Positions 1 through 6,447 of a stretch of 7,887 nt of DNA are shown here, piece after piece. The DNA comes from Marinosulfonomonas sp. (lineage in GTDB: Bacteria > Pseudomonadota > Alphaproteobacteria > Rhodobacterales > Rhodobacteraceae). Position 1 is the stretch's first letter. Each line of letters begins with the position of its first letter. The notes beneath the pieces are model-generated. The model made no database searches, had not been told where the DNA came from, and saw nothing but the letters and a program-made list of their open reading frames with translations. The translations under genes and the position numbers were made by a program. The DNA lies in NCBI GenBank assembly GCA_019090845.1, contig JAHRVD010000112.1, forward strand, positions 1 through 7,887. The letters run 5' to 3'.

Positions 1-617
1 CCCAGAACAATAGCGTCATAGGCCAAACGAACCCGATCCCAGCGGTTGTCACGGTCCATCGCGTAATATCGGCCAATAACAGTGCCTATTTTGGCATTCT
101 TAGGCAATTCAGCCTGTAACTTTGTTATAAACCCGGCACCGGATTTCGGCGCAACGTCGCGCCCGTCGGTGATGGCGTGAATAACAACCGGCACCCCGGC
201 CGCTCCAATGATCCGCGCTGTAGCCAGAATATGATCGATATGCCCATGAACGCCCCCATCCGAGACAAGGCCCATCAAATGCGCGGCACCGCCAGACACC
301 TTCAACGTATCAATGAACCCCACCAACGCCGGGTTTTTGGAATAAGAGCCATCTTCGATAGCCAGATCAATCATACCCAGATCCATCGGGACGATCCGGC
401 CGGCACCAATATTTGTGTGACCGACCTCGGAATTGCCCATCTGCCCGTCGGGCAGGCCAACCTGCGGACCATGGGTCGTCAACGTCGCATGCGGACAGGT
501 GGCCATAATATTGTCAAACGTCGGCGTGCGGGCAAGGACCGGCGCATTTGCTGTAGGATCGTCGCGCTGCCCCCAGCCATCAAGGATACACAGAATAACA
601 GGTTTGGGTGTGCGCAT
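1..617 (-). CDS. gpmI: 2,3-bisphosphoglycerate-independent phosphoglycerate mutase, N-terminal part (runs off left edge)
   Basis: Cytoplasmic glycolytic enzyme that interconverts 3- and 2-phosphoglycerate through a phosphoserine intermediate, using two divalent metals (Mn in most bacteria). The reading frame is open from 617 to the window edge and gives 205 residues of an enzyme usually about 505 long. Visible signatures are the first metal site LDGWG (Asp13), the nucleophile motif GNSEVGH with Ser63, SDGGVHGH around His124, and HAITDGRD at 147-154 in the inserted phosphotransferase domain. These positions agree within a residue with those of characterised enzymes (Ser62), which supports the start at 617. 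A GAGG about six bases upstream could serve as its ribosome site. An in-frame ATG at 629 adds only MRPQ and cannot be excluded. It lies about 85 bases after rlmH and is probably co-transcribed with it. Family assignment is secure; the C-terminal two thirds are outside the window. Confidence 0.96.
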   Translation of the reverse strand, partial: MRTPKPVILCILDGWGQRDDPTANAPVLARTPTFDNIMATCPHATLTTHGPQVGLPDGQMGNSEVGHTNIGAGRIVPMDLGMIDLAIEDGSYSKNPALVGFIDTLKVSGGAAHLMGLVSDGGVHGHIDHILATARIIGAAGVPVVIHAITDGRDVAPKSGAGFITKLQAELPKNAKIGTVIGRYYAMDRDNRWDRVRLAYDAIVL

Positions 618-701
618 TTGTGGCCTCATGATTTGCAGCTCGGTTCTAGCGCGGTGCGGGGCCGGACGGAACCGGGTCGATCGAAATTGTTGCCCAAGAC
701 A

Positions 702-1172
702 TCAGGCGCGGTGGTAGGGGCTGTTGGCAAGAATGCTGGCCGCCCGATACAGCTGTTCACAAAGCATCGCCCGCGCCAACATATGCGGCCAGACCATTTT
801 GCCCAGCGACAGCGCAAAATCTGCGCCTGCCCGCAAGTCCGGTGCAATGCCATCGGCACCACCAATAACAAACGCCAGATCCCGACGCCCGTCGTCACGC
901 CAACTTGCAAGCATGGCGGCAAACTCGGGCGACGTCTTTGTTTTGCCCCGCTCATCCAACACGCAGATAAGTGCGCCGGGTGGTGTGGCGTTGGCCAGCA
1001 ATGGCGCCTCGCCCATCATGCCGCCACCCTTTTTGTCTTCCACTTCAATAAGCGTGCCCGGGCCAAGCCCAAGTGCGCGGCCGGTGCGGTCAAATCGGGT
1101 CAGATAGTCGTCAACAAGCGCGCGCTCGGGCCCTGCCCGCATGCGGCCAACAGCACAGATCTGAACCCGCAT
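702..1172 (-). CDS. rlmH: 23S rRNA (pseudouridine-1915-N3)-methyltransferase RlmH
   Basis: SPOUT-class methyltransferase that, in characterised bacteria, methylates pseudouridine 1915 in helix 69 of 23S rRNA on assembled 70S ribosomes, using S-adenosylmethionine. The predicted protein is 156 residues, the normal size for this small family. The trefoil-knot cofactor region is visible as LICVLDERGK (68-77) and FVIGGADG (101-108). It is followed by LSLGKMVWPHMLARAMLCEQ (121-140) and the characteristic C-terminal PYHR (152-155). I chose the start at 1172 because the family begins close to MRVQICAVG. A longer start at 1208 would add 12 residues of reverse-strand rsfS overlap with no family support. 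The ATG shares one base with the rsfS stop (TGATG), so the two are very likely translationally coupled. Nothing unusual is visible in the protein. Confidence 0.96.
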   Translation of the reverse strand: MRVQICAVGRMRAGPERALVDDYLTRFDRTGRALGLGPGTLIEVEDKKGGGMMGEAPLLANATPPGALICVLDERGKTKTSPEFAAMLASWRDDGRRDLAFVIGGADGIAPDLRAGADFALSLGKMVWPHMLARAMLCEQLYRAASILANSPYHRA

Positions 1173-1537
1173 CAGGCCTCTTCCGACGCCTGCCCCGGAG
1201 CCATCCACATTTTTTCAAGCTGATAGAATTCGCGCACTTCCGGGCGGAATACATGAACAATCACATCACCCGCGTCGATCAAAACCCAATCACCCTGATC
1301 TTTTCCTTCGACCTTGGAAATGATGCCAAGTTCATTTTTCAGCCGGTCGGTCAGCTTTTCGGACATCGAAGAAACCTGCCGGGTTGAGCGCCCTGAACAG
1401 ACAACCATGAAATCCGCAATCTCGGTTTTGCCACGCAAATCAATCGAGATCACGTCCTCGGCCTTATCGTCATCCAATGTTGCAAGAATAAGCTCAAGCA
1501 AAGCGTCGCTTGAAGAGGTCTTCGAAAGTCTGGTCAT
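1172..1537 (-). CDS. rsfS: Ribosomal silencing factor RsfS (DUF143/Iojap family)
   Basis: Small factor that binds ribosomal protein uL14 on the 50S subunit and blocks joining to the 30S, lowering translation in stationary phase or starvation. With the start at 1537 the protein has 121 residues, typical of the family. Conserved stretches are LDDDKAEDVISIDLRGKTEI (21-40), ADFMVVCSGRSTRQV (41-55) and EGKDQGDWVLIDAG (77-90), then VIVHVFRPEVREFYQLEKMW. The start is uncertain. The 1537 ATG lacks a good Shine-Dalgarno and overlaps (ATGA) the stop of a short upstream frame that does have one. The same frame stays open to an ATG at 1672, and residues just upstream of 1537 (VLSQTTHAVGGTTAPKAA) look coding, but no ATG, GTG or TTG lies in frame between. 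The true N-terminus may therefore be longer, or the region may carry a one-base frameshift. It overlaps rlmH by one base downstream. Confidence 0.93.
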   Translation of the reverse strand: MTRLSKTSSSDALLELILATLDDDKAEDVISIDLRGKTEIADFMVVCSGRSTRQVSSMSEKLTDRLKNELGIISKVEGKDQGDWVLIDAGDVIVHVFRPEVREFYQLEKMWMAPGQASEEA

Positions 1538-1593
1538 TGCCGCTTTCGGGGCAGTCGTTCCACCGACTGCATGGGTCGTTTGAGACAGGACAT
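1534..1593 (-). other. 19-codon upstream frame with strong Shine-Dalgarno, overlapping the rsfS start
   Basis: The sequence AAGGAGG followed by ACA and ATG (ATG at 1593-1591) is the best ribosome-binding site in this leader. Its ATG opens a 19-residue frame, MSCLKRPMQSVERLPRKRQ, in a different phase from rsfS. The TGA of this frame overlaps the rsfS ATG as ATGA. It could be a coupling leader peptide, or the remains of the real rsfS start displaced by a one-base deletion or sequencing error. Three CGA codons in 19 suggest it is not selected as a protein. The Shine-Dalgarno to ATG spacing of about three bases is short. Confidence 0.35.
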
Positions 1594-1643
1594 TGTCCTC
1601 CTTGACTGGTGCACTGAAATACCTCAGCGCATTGAATGGTTCA

Positions 1644-1672
1644 AAAGTAGCATTGGTTCGGACAATTCTCAA
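1644..1672 (-). promoter_or_regulatory. Candidate sigma-70 promoter for rsfS-rlmH-gpmI
   Basis: Reading the minus strand, TTGAGA (1672-1667) is separated by 17 bases from TACTTT (1649-1644). The -35 matches the consensus at five of six positions; the -10 is poor, with three of six. It lies about 50 bases upstream of the strong ribosome site preceding rsfS and downstream of the mscS stop, where a promoter for the rsfS unit would be expected. No terminator was found between mscS and this site, so read-through from mscS remains possible. Confidence 0.35.
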
Positions 1673-1737
1673 TGCGGTGGCGATAGCAGCACATCACAAA
1701 AGCGGGATTTTCGCCACAGGGTTCCCCAGAAAATAAC

Positions 1738-3060
1738 TTATCCCTTATTAGGGTCTGTTTTTTCGGATTCCAAAACGCGGACTTCACGTTGTGGGAAGGG
1801 AACTGAAATGTCATTTTTCTTAAAAGTATCCCAAAGCGCCAAATATACATTGCCGCGAATGTTGGTCAGACCGCCAGTAGGGTCCTTTATCCAGAATCGC
1901 AGTATATAATCCACGGAACTGTCCCCGAATCCAACTATATGGCAAACAGGCGCGCGGTAGGCCAGCACCCTGTCAACAGATTTAGCAGCCTCGATTGCAA
2001 GCGCCCGGACGCTGTGAGGATCATCCCCGTAGGCCGTGCCAAAGTGGATATCGAGCCGCACGAAATCATTTGAATGGGACCAGTTGACCACTTGACCCGT
2101 AATCAGGTCTTCGTTCGGGATCAAGTATTCACGGCCATCGCGAGTGACAACAGAAACATAGCGCGCACCCAGCGAATTGATCCAGCCAAAGGTTTCGCCA
2201 AGCGATATGACATCGCCGGGCTTGATAGATTTATCCAGCAGAATAATCACGCCAGACACCAAGTTAGACACTACTTTTTGCAGACCGAAGCCAAGGCCAA
2301 CACCAATTGCACCCGACAAGACAGCAAGTCCGGTAAGATCAAATCCAACAGCCTTTATTCCAATAAAAAACGCCGCACCGTACAGAACGACCTGCAGCAT
2401 TTTGACGGCCAGCACCCGCATTGATGGCGAGATTTCTTTGTTCTCGTGAATGCGCCGGGTCGTTTGTGTGCTGACAACCCGGGCAAGGGTGAACAGCAGA
2501 CCGGTGACAACTAACGCCTTGAGAATGGCAAGTGTCGACAGGCGAAAATCACCAAATTCGACAGCTAACCCTTCCAGGAAACCCGATACAGCATCAATAA
2601 GCCCCAAATAGTAGAGCGTATTGTAGATCCAAAGCGTCCAGCGAACGATCCGGCGCAGGAACCGGTTGCGCACAAGTCGGCTGGCAAACCCAGCCAGCAG
2701 CAAGGCGGTCGCGATGGTGGCAATAAGTGAAAGGAGATAGCGGCGCGATGGAAAAATAAACATTTGCGCCATTATCCCATTGGATACCCACGCAAAGATC
2801 ACGAAAAAGATCAACTGCAATCGTTGGTGCAAAACCACCAACACCCTCAGACGCCATTTTGGCCAGCCTTCCAGCGTACGCATCCAGTCGCGGAATTTTG
2901 GACCCAGCCATCGGCTGAGAAGGTAGGCTGCACAAAAGCACCCAATCAGGATGCCTACCTGATATAATCGGGAAGGAAGCAACAGGTTTTGAAACGGAGC
3001 TTGCAGGCTGCCCAATAGCGCCGTTAACTGGTCTGTAAAAGTTTGCGTCTGAGGTTCCAT
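1738..3060 (-). CDS. MscS-family small-conductance mechanosensitive channel
   Basis: Inner-membrane channel of the MscS family, expected to open under membrane tension and release solutes on hypo-osmotic shock. The protein has 440 residues, longer than E. coli MscS (286). About five hydrophobic segments (near 33-51, 82-102, 108-128, 141-163, 175-196) precede the conserved part. The core begins with a helix at 219-239. The Gly/Ala-rich pore helix follows, containing AIGVGLGFGLQKVVSNLVSG (251-270). The beta domain comes next, with LDKSIKPGDVI, RDGREYLIPNEDL (308-319) and VNWSHSND. An alpha/beta C-terminal domain ends in a short charged tail. ATG 3060 is preceded by AGAGG at suitable spacing. 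The gene is divergent from leuC across 280 bases. Family is certain; the extra N-terminal helices mean it is not a direct E. coli MscS equivalent, so no symbol is given. Confidence 0.95.
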   Translation of the reverse strand: MEPQTQTFTDQLTALLGSLQAPFQNLLLPSRLYQVGILIGCFCAAYLLSRWLGPKFRDWMRTLEGWPKWRLRVLVVLHQRLQLIFFVIFAWVSNGIMAQMFIFPSRRYLLSLIATIATALLLAGFASRLVRNRFLRRIVRWTLWIYNTLYYLGLIDAVSGFLEGLAVEFGDFRLSTLAILKALVVTGLLFTLARVVSTQTTRRIHENKEISPSMRVLAVKMLQVVLYGAAFFIGIKAVGFDLTGLAVLSGAIGVGLGFGLQKVVSNLVSGVIILLDKSIKPGDVISLGETFGWINSLGARYVSVVTRDGREYLIPNEDLITGQVVNWSHSNDFVRLDIHFGTAYGDDPHSVRALAIEAAKSVDRVLAYRAPVCHIVGFGDSSVDYILRFWIKDPTGGLTNIRGNVYLALWDTFKKNDISVPFPQREVRVLESEKTDPNKG

Positions 3061-3103
3061 CGTGCCTCTGTTTTTTCAAACTTTGCCACGGTCCAAACGG
3101 CAA

Positions 3104-3126
3104 TGGCAAGGGAACAGTCATTGCCA
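3104..3126. promoter_or_regulatory. Dyad TGGCAA-N11-TTGCCA between mscS and leuC (possible operator)
   Basis: Two perfect six-base arms, TGGCAA (3104-3109) and TTGCCA (3121-3126), are separated by 11 bases. A further TTGCCA lies at 3083-3088, next to the mscS start. The T-N11-A geometry resembles LysR-type regulator sites. The dyad sits about 45 bases upstream of mscS and about 40 bases upstream of a weak candidate leuC promoter. The six-base word also occurs by chance inside genes of this window, so this is only a candidate. Confidence 0.25.
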
Positions 3127-3163
3127 AGACAAACGCTGCATCCAACATGGAACAATCCGCCAC

Positions 3164-3192
3164 TTGCTAGATGGGGTCAGGCCCTGTATTTC
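3164..3192 (+). promoter_or_regulatory. Weak candidate promoter upstream of leuC
   Basis: TTGCTA (3164-3169), a 17-base gap and TATTTC (3187-3192) give a weak sigma-70-like pair, four of six and three of six matches. Transcription would start near 3199-3200 and leave a leader of about 140 bases before leuC. No better pair was found by eye in the 280-base mscS-leuC gap. No leucine-codon-rich attenuator or T-box-like structure was recognised there. Confidence 0.25.
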
Positions 3193-3193
3193 A

Positions 3194-3286
3194 ATGCGTA
3201 TGAAGCCCATTTTCGACATGGACGACCGTTCGCGCCTGCCTTGGCGGTTTTTTGGTGCGACGCTGTCAGTGCTCGCACGCCGCTGA
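3194..3286 (+). CDS. Possible 28-30 residue small protein upstream of leuC
   Basis: A short frame starts at ATG 3194 (or the second ATG at 3200) and ends in TGA at 3284-3286. The product contains MKPIFDMDDRSRLP followed by WRFFGATLSVLARR. It is basic at the end, with a hydrophobic-aromatic centre, and looks more protein-like than the rest of the longer frame that surrounds it. It has no convincing Shine-Dalgarno. If the weak promoter at 3164-3192 is real, the transcript would begin almost exactly at ATG 3200 and translation would be leaderless. It is not rich in leucine codons, so it does not look like a classical leu attenuator peptide. I do not recognise a family; it may be spurious. Confidence 0.3.
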   Translation: MRMKPIFDMDDRSRLPWRFFGATLSVLARR

Positions 3287-3340
3287 GGGCGCCGACACTG
3301 CCTGACCAAAATTCAAATTCAATAATACGGGAGAGGACCT

Positions 3341-4744
3341 ATGTCCCCCAAGACACTCTACGATAAAATCTGGGACGCACACGTCATCCAAGAAGCCGAA
3401 GACGGCACCTGCCTTTTGTATATCGACCGCCATTTGGTTCACGAAGTAACCAGTCCGCAAGCCTTCGAGGGCCTGCGACTGTCCGGGCGCAAGGTACGCG
3501 CACCGGATCGCACCATTGCGGTGCCTGACCATAACGTTCCGACAACCGCGGACCGGCTGGAGCATGTTGAAAACGAAGAAAGCCGCGTTCAGCTGGATAC
3601 ACTCGACGAAAACGCTGCCGAATTTGGCATCCATTATTATCCGGTATCTGACATCCGTCAGGGGATCGTGCACATTGTTGGCCCCGAGCAAGGCTGGACA
3701 TTGCCCGGCATGACCGTTGTTTGCGGCGATAGCCACACAGCAACCCACGGTGCTTTTGGTTCACTGGCACATGGCATCGGCACATCTGAAGTCGAGCATG
3801 TTCTGGCAACGCAGACACTGATCCAACAGAAATCCAAGAACATGAAGGTCGAAATCACCGGCAAGCTGCGCCCAGGTGTAACCGCCAAGGACATCACATT
3901 GTCTGTGGTTGGCGCGACCGGCGCGGCCGGCGGCACCGGCTATGTTATCGAATATTGCGGCGAAGCGATCCGTGATCTGTCGATGGAAGGTCGGATGACC
4001 GTCTGCAACATGGCAATTGAGGGCGGCGCACGCGCTGGCCTGATCGCGCCGGACGAAAAGACGTTTGAATATGTGATGGGGCGGCCCCATGCTCCCAAAG
4101 GTGCGCAATGGGAAACCGCATTGGCGTGGTGGAAAACACTTTTCACCGACGATGATGCGCATTTCGACAAGGTTTTGACCCTTAAGGGCGAAGATATTGC
4201 GCCGGTCGTTACCTGGGGCACCTCGCCCGAGGATGTTCTGCCGATCACCGGCGTCGTTCCAGCCGCCAGCGATTTTGAAGGTGGCAAGGTCGCCGCTGTC
4301 CAGCGCGCATTGGATTACATGGGCCTTAAGGCGGGCACTCCGCTGTCCGAGGTTCCGGTTGATACGGTTTTCATCGGTTCCTGCACGAACGGACGGATTG
4401 AGGACCTTCGGGCAGCAGCTGCAATCCTGAAGGGCAAGAAGATCAAAGACGGGATACGCGCAATGGTCGTGCCCGGATCGGGGCTTGTTCGTGCCCAAGC
4501 TGAAGAAGAAGGTCTGGCAGATATCTTTATGGATGCCGGATTTGAATGGCGTCTTGCGGGCTGCTCGATGTGTCTGGCGATGAACCCGGATCAACTTGCA
4601 CCGGGCGAGCGTTGTGCAGCCACGTCAAACCGCAACTTTGAAGGACGTCAGGGCCGCGACGGGCGGACCCATCTGATGTCACCTGAAATGGCAGCAGCTG
4701 CTGCAATCACCGGTCGGTTAACCGACGTGCGGGAGATGATATAA
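3341..4744 (+). CDS. leuC: 3-isopropylmalate dehydratase large subunit
   Basis: Large subunit of isopropylmalate isomerase (aconitase superfamily). With LeuD it converts 2-isopropylmalate to 3-isopropylmalate in leucine synthesis, in the cytoplasm, using a [4Fe-4S] cluster. At 467 residues it has the usual bacterial length. The three cluster cysteines are visible: Cys348 in GSCTNGR, and Cys408 and Cys411 in [11 protein letters not shown]. Other family marks are the N-terminal [20 protein letters not shown], the [20 protein letters not shown] stretch, and the C-terminal NRNFEGRQG with the [15 protein letters not shown] region. ATG 3341 is preceded by GGAGAGG at good spacing. The stop overlaps the leuD start by one base (TAATG), and the protein partners directly with LeuD. 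It is divergent from mscS. Confidence 0.98.
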   Translation: MSPKTLYDKIWDAHVIQEAEDGTCLLYIDRHLVHEVTSPQAFEGLRLSGRKVRAPDRTIAVPDHNVPTTADRLEHVENEESRVQLDTLDENAAEFGIHYYPVSDIRQGIVHIVGPEQGWTLPGMTVVCGDSHTATHGAFGSLAHGIGTSEVEHVLATQTLIQQKSKNMKVEITGKLRPGVTAKDITLSVVGATGAAGGTGYVIEYCGEAIRDLSMEGRMTVCNMAIEGGARAGLIAPDEKTFEYVMGRPHAPKGAQWETALAWWKTLFTDDDAHFDKVLTLKGEDIAPVVTWGTSPEDVLPITGVVPAASDFEGGKVAAVQRALDYMGLKAGTPLSEVPVDTVFIGSCTNGRIEDLRAAAAILKGKKIKDGIRAMVVPGSGLVRAQAEEEGLADIFMDAGFEWRLAGCSMCLAMNPDQLAPGERCAATSNRNFEGRQGRDGRTHLMSPEMAAAAAITGRLTDVREMI

Positions 4745-5349
4745 TGGATAAGTTTCAAACAATCACCGGGGTTGCTGTGCCGATGCCGCTGGTCAATATC
4801 GACACCGATATGATCATCCCAAAACAGTTTCTGAAAACGGTCAAACGCTCGGGTCTGGGTGCTAACCTGTTTGACGAAATGCGGTTTGATAAGGACGGCA
4901 ATGAAGTGCCGGATTTCGTGCTTAACCAACCGGCTTATCGAAATGCCGAGGTTATCGTAGCAGGCGATAACTTTGGTTGCGGATCAAGCCGCGAACATGC
5001 GCCTTGGGCGTTGTTGGACTTTGGCGTCAAATGCGTGATTTCGACGGGCTTTGCCGACATATTCTTCAACAACTGCTTTCAGAACGGGATATTGCCAATC
5101 GTGCTGCCCAAAGAGCAGGTCGAATTGTTGATGAAGGAAGCCGAAAAAGGCGAGAACGCGCGCATCACAATTGATTTGGAGAAACAGGAAGTATCCACGT
5201 CAGATGGAACTGCGATCAACTTTGAAGTTGACCCTTTCAAACGCCAATGCTTGCTGGATGGGCTCGACGACATCGACCTGACCTTGGAAAAATCCACAAG
5301 TATTGAAAAATTTGAAGAACAGGCTGCCGCATCGCGCCCTTGGGTCTAA
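4744..5349 (+). CDS. leuD: 3-isopropylmalate dehydratase small subunit
   Basis: Small subunit of isopropylmalate isomerase, supplying the swivelling domain that completes the active site with LeuC. At 201 residues it has the standard length. The opening shows [14 protein letters not shown] (18-31), and the signature [15 protein letters not shown] lies at 76-90. [20 protein letters not shown] at 102-121 is also typical. The C-terminal [15 protein letters not shown] is the usual closing region. The ATG shares one base with the leuC stop, and GGGAGATGATA just upstream is a plausible ribosome site inside leuC, so the two chains are probably made in matched amounts by coupling. A strong terminator follows 22 bases after the stop, marking the end of the leuCD unit. 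Confidence 0.98.
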   Translation: MDKFQTITGVAVPMPLVNIDTDMIIPKQFLKTVKRSGLGANLFDEMRFDKDGNEVPDFVLNQPAYRNAEVIVAGDNFGCGSSREHAPWALLDFGVKCVISTGFADIFFNNCFQNGILPIVLPKEQVELLMKEAEKGENARITIDLEKQEVSTSDGTAINFEVDPFKRQCLLDGLDDIDLTLEKSTSIEKFEEQAAASRPWV

Positions 5350-5371
5350 AATCAGCCAATACACAAGATGT

Positions 5372-5400
5372 GGGGTCGTTCGGGTAGAGCGACCCCTTTT
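5372..5400 (+). terminator. Rho-independent terminator after leuD
   Basis: GGGGTCGTT and AGCGACCCC form a nine-base stem containing one G-U pair, around a seven-base loop CGGGTAG, followed directly by TTTT. It lies 22 bases past the leuD stop and separates leuCD from the membrane-protein gene. There is no T run on the opposite strand, so it works in one direction. Confidence 0.88.
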
Positions 5401-5604
5401 CATTTCCAAGTTGATGCAAAGCCGCACCAGTTTCTCCACGATTTCGCCTCATTGATTTCGTTAATCTTGCCAGACACTTGCGAGACTGGGCGAAAGAAGG
5501 CAGAAATTGGGCAAGAATGAGGCAACCTGCCTTAATTGGCAGGATCAAAACGGAACAAGGACGCGGCATAGCACCACGTCTGGCCATTTTGAGGATATGG
5601 GGCA
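5401..5604 (+). promoter_or_regulatory. Intergenic region upstream of the membrane-protein gene, with a small inverted repeat
   Basis: About 200 bases between the leuD terminator and the next gene. A perfect inverted repeat CCTGCC-TTAATT-GGCAGG lies at 5526-5543. It has no T run on either side, so it is not a terminator and may be an operator or an mRNA hairpin. A weak promoter-like pair, TTGGGC (5507-5512) and CTTAAT (5531-5536) with an 18-base gap, overlaps it. Since the terminator isolates this unit from leuCD, a promoter is expected here, but I could not place one firmly. No convincing small gene is seen. Confidence 0.3.
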
Positions 5605-6447
5605 GTGATTTCACGTCTTTCAGGCGCGGTTATTCGCGCAATGTTGGTGGTGTTGTTAGTTTCAACGCCGTCATTGCTGTTGCCCGGTGTAAGTGCTGAC
5701 GGAAAACAGATCGTCGTGCTGGTCGCCATTTTTGGCGCAGCCCTTACTATCTTTGAATATGCTTCAGCATACCCTGGTCTTGTCGAGTTTCGTGATGCCC
5801 CCCCATTTAATCGCATCCGCTTTATCTCATTATTTGCAACGGTGTTCTTACTGACGGTAATTTCGCGTGGCCGCGTTGAACCAACAACCCTAACCCAATT
5901 TGTCGAAGCAATCGGTGCCTTGATTGGGCTTGCTATTGATTTCCCATACAGCCCGGTTCGTTTGGTTGTTCTGATGCTACCCGAGAGCACAAGTCCCGAA
6001 CATATCTCTCTGGTGCGCACAGCGGCAGGAATGAGCTATCTGATATCATTGCTGACGCTGGCAATCTTTCTGATCGTTTTACGGCTGCGAAACTGGCCCG
6101 CTTCGCACGGGACATTCAATGTCTGGATAAATTTGCCAACATTTGACCCAACCGCAGGCAAAGATGTTGTGAAAAGGCTTGAACGAGACGCTCGGTTTAA
6201 CATTGCGTTAGGGTTTCTGCTGCCATTCTTAACCCCGGCGGCAGTCAAAGCTGCTGGCGTGGTCTTTGGTTCAGTAACTTTGGACAATCCGCAATCTTTG
6301 ATCTGGACGGTTTCTGCATGGGCATTTCTGCCGGCAAGTTTGTTTATGCGCGGGATCGCTCTGGCGCGGATAGCCGAGATGATTGCCGACAAACGTCGCG
6401 AAACATATGCGTTGGCCGAAGAACGCGACGGCGTGCCCGTCACCTGA
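5605..6447 (+). CDS. Uncharacterised polytopic inner-membrane protein
   Basis: Not recognised as a named family. The product is 280 residues with six or seven hydrophobic segments, near 9-28, 35-54, 71-88, 99-116 (weaker), 141-160, 198-222 and 232-256. The amphipathic hydrophilic stretch 161-197 (LRNWPASHGTFNVWINLPTF, then a KDVVKRLERDARF region) probably forms a soluble loop. The tail after 257 is charged (ADKRRETYALAEERDG) and probably cytoplasmic. The start is GTG at 5605, with GAGG ten bases upstream; ATG 5641 is in frame but lacks a ribosome site and would clip the first membrane segment. The stop TGA (6445-6447) coincides with the beginning of the exported nuclease-fold protein, suggesting co-translation and perhaps joint function at the cell envelope. 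No catalytic or transport motif is visible, so no activity is proposed. Confidence 0.88.
   Translation: MISRLSGAVIRAMLVVLLVSTPSLLLPGVSADGKQIVVLVAIFGAALTIFEYASAYPGLVEFRDAPPFNRIRFISLFATVFLLTVISRGRVEPTTLTQFVEAIGALIGLAIDFPYSPVRLVVLMLPESTSPEHISLVRTAAGMSYLISLLTLAIFLIVLRLRNWPASHGTFNVWINLPTFDPTAGKDVVKRLERDARFNIALGFLLPFLTPAAVKAAGVVFGSVTLDNPQSLIWTVSAWAFLPASLFMRGIALARIAEMIADKRRETYALAEERDGVPVT

Noticed and set aside
177..1223. Long plus-strand frame of 348 codons antisense to gpmI and rlmH
   Set aside because: It is a shadow of two clearly recognised minus-strand genes; its translation is rich in Arg, His and Cys and resembles no family.
1677..1717. GTGGCG and CGCCAC arms between mscS and rsfS, considered as an mscS terminator
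   Set aside because: The arms are six bases with a 29-base loop and no T run follows, so it does not support termination.
1641..1850. 69-codon minus-strand frame between mscS and rsfS
   Set aside because: Half of it overlaps the end of mscS in another frame, there is no ribosome site, and the candidate rsfS promoter lies within it.
3265..3303. CAGTG and CACTG arms just before leuC, considered as an attenuator or riboswitch stem
   Set aside because: Pairing is short and interrupted, with no T run and no leucine-rich leader; no known leu regulatory RNA was recognised.
3761..4594. 277-codon minus-strand frame antisense to leuC
   Set aside because: It lies wholly inside leuC, whose cluster motifs are intact. 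The translation has shadow-like composition and no ribosome site was evident.
5237..5614. 125-codon minus-strand frame across the leuD end and its terminator
   Set aside because: It runs through the leuD coding region and the terminator stem, and shows no family resemblance.
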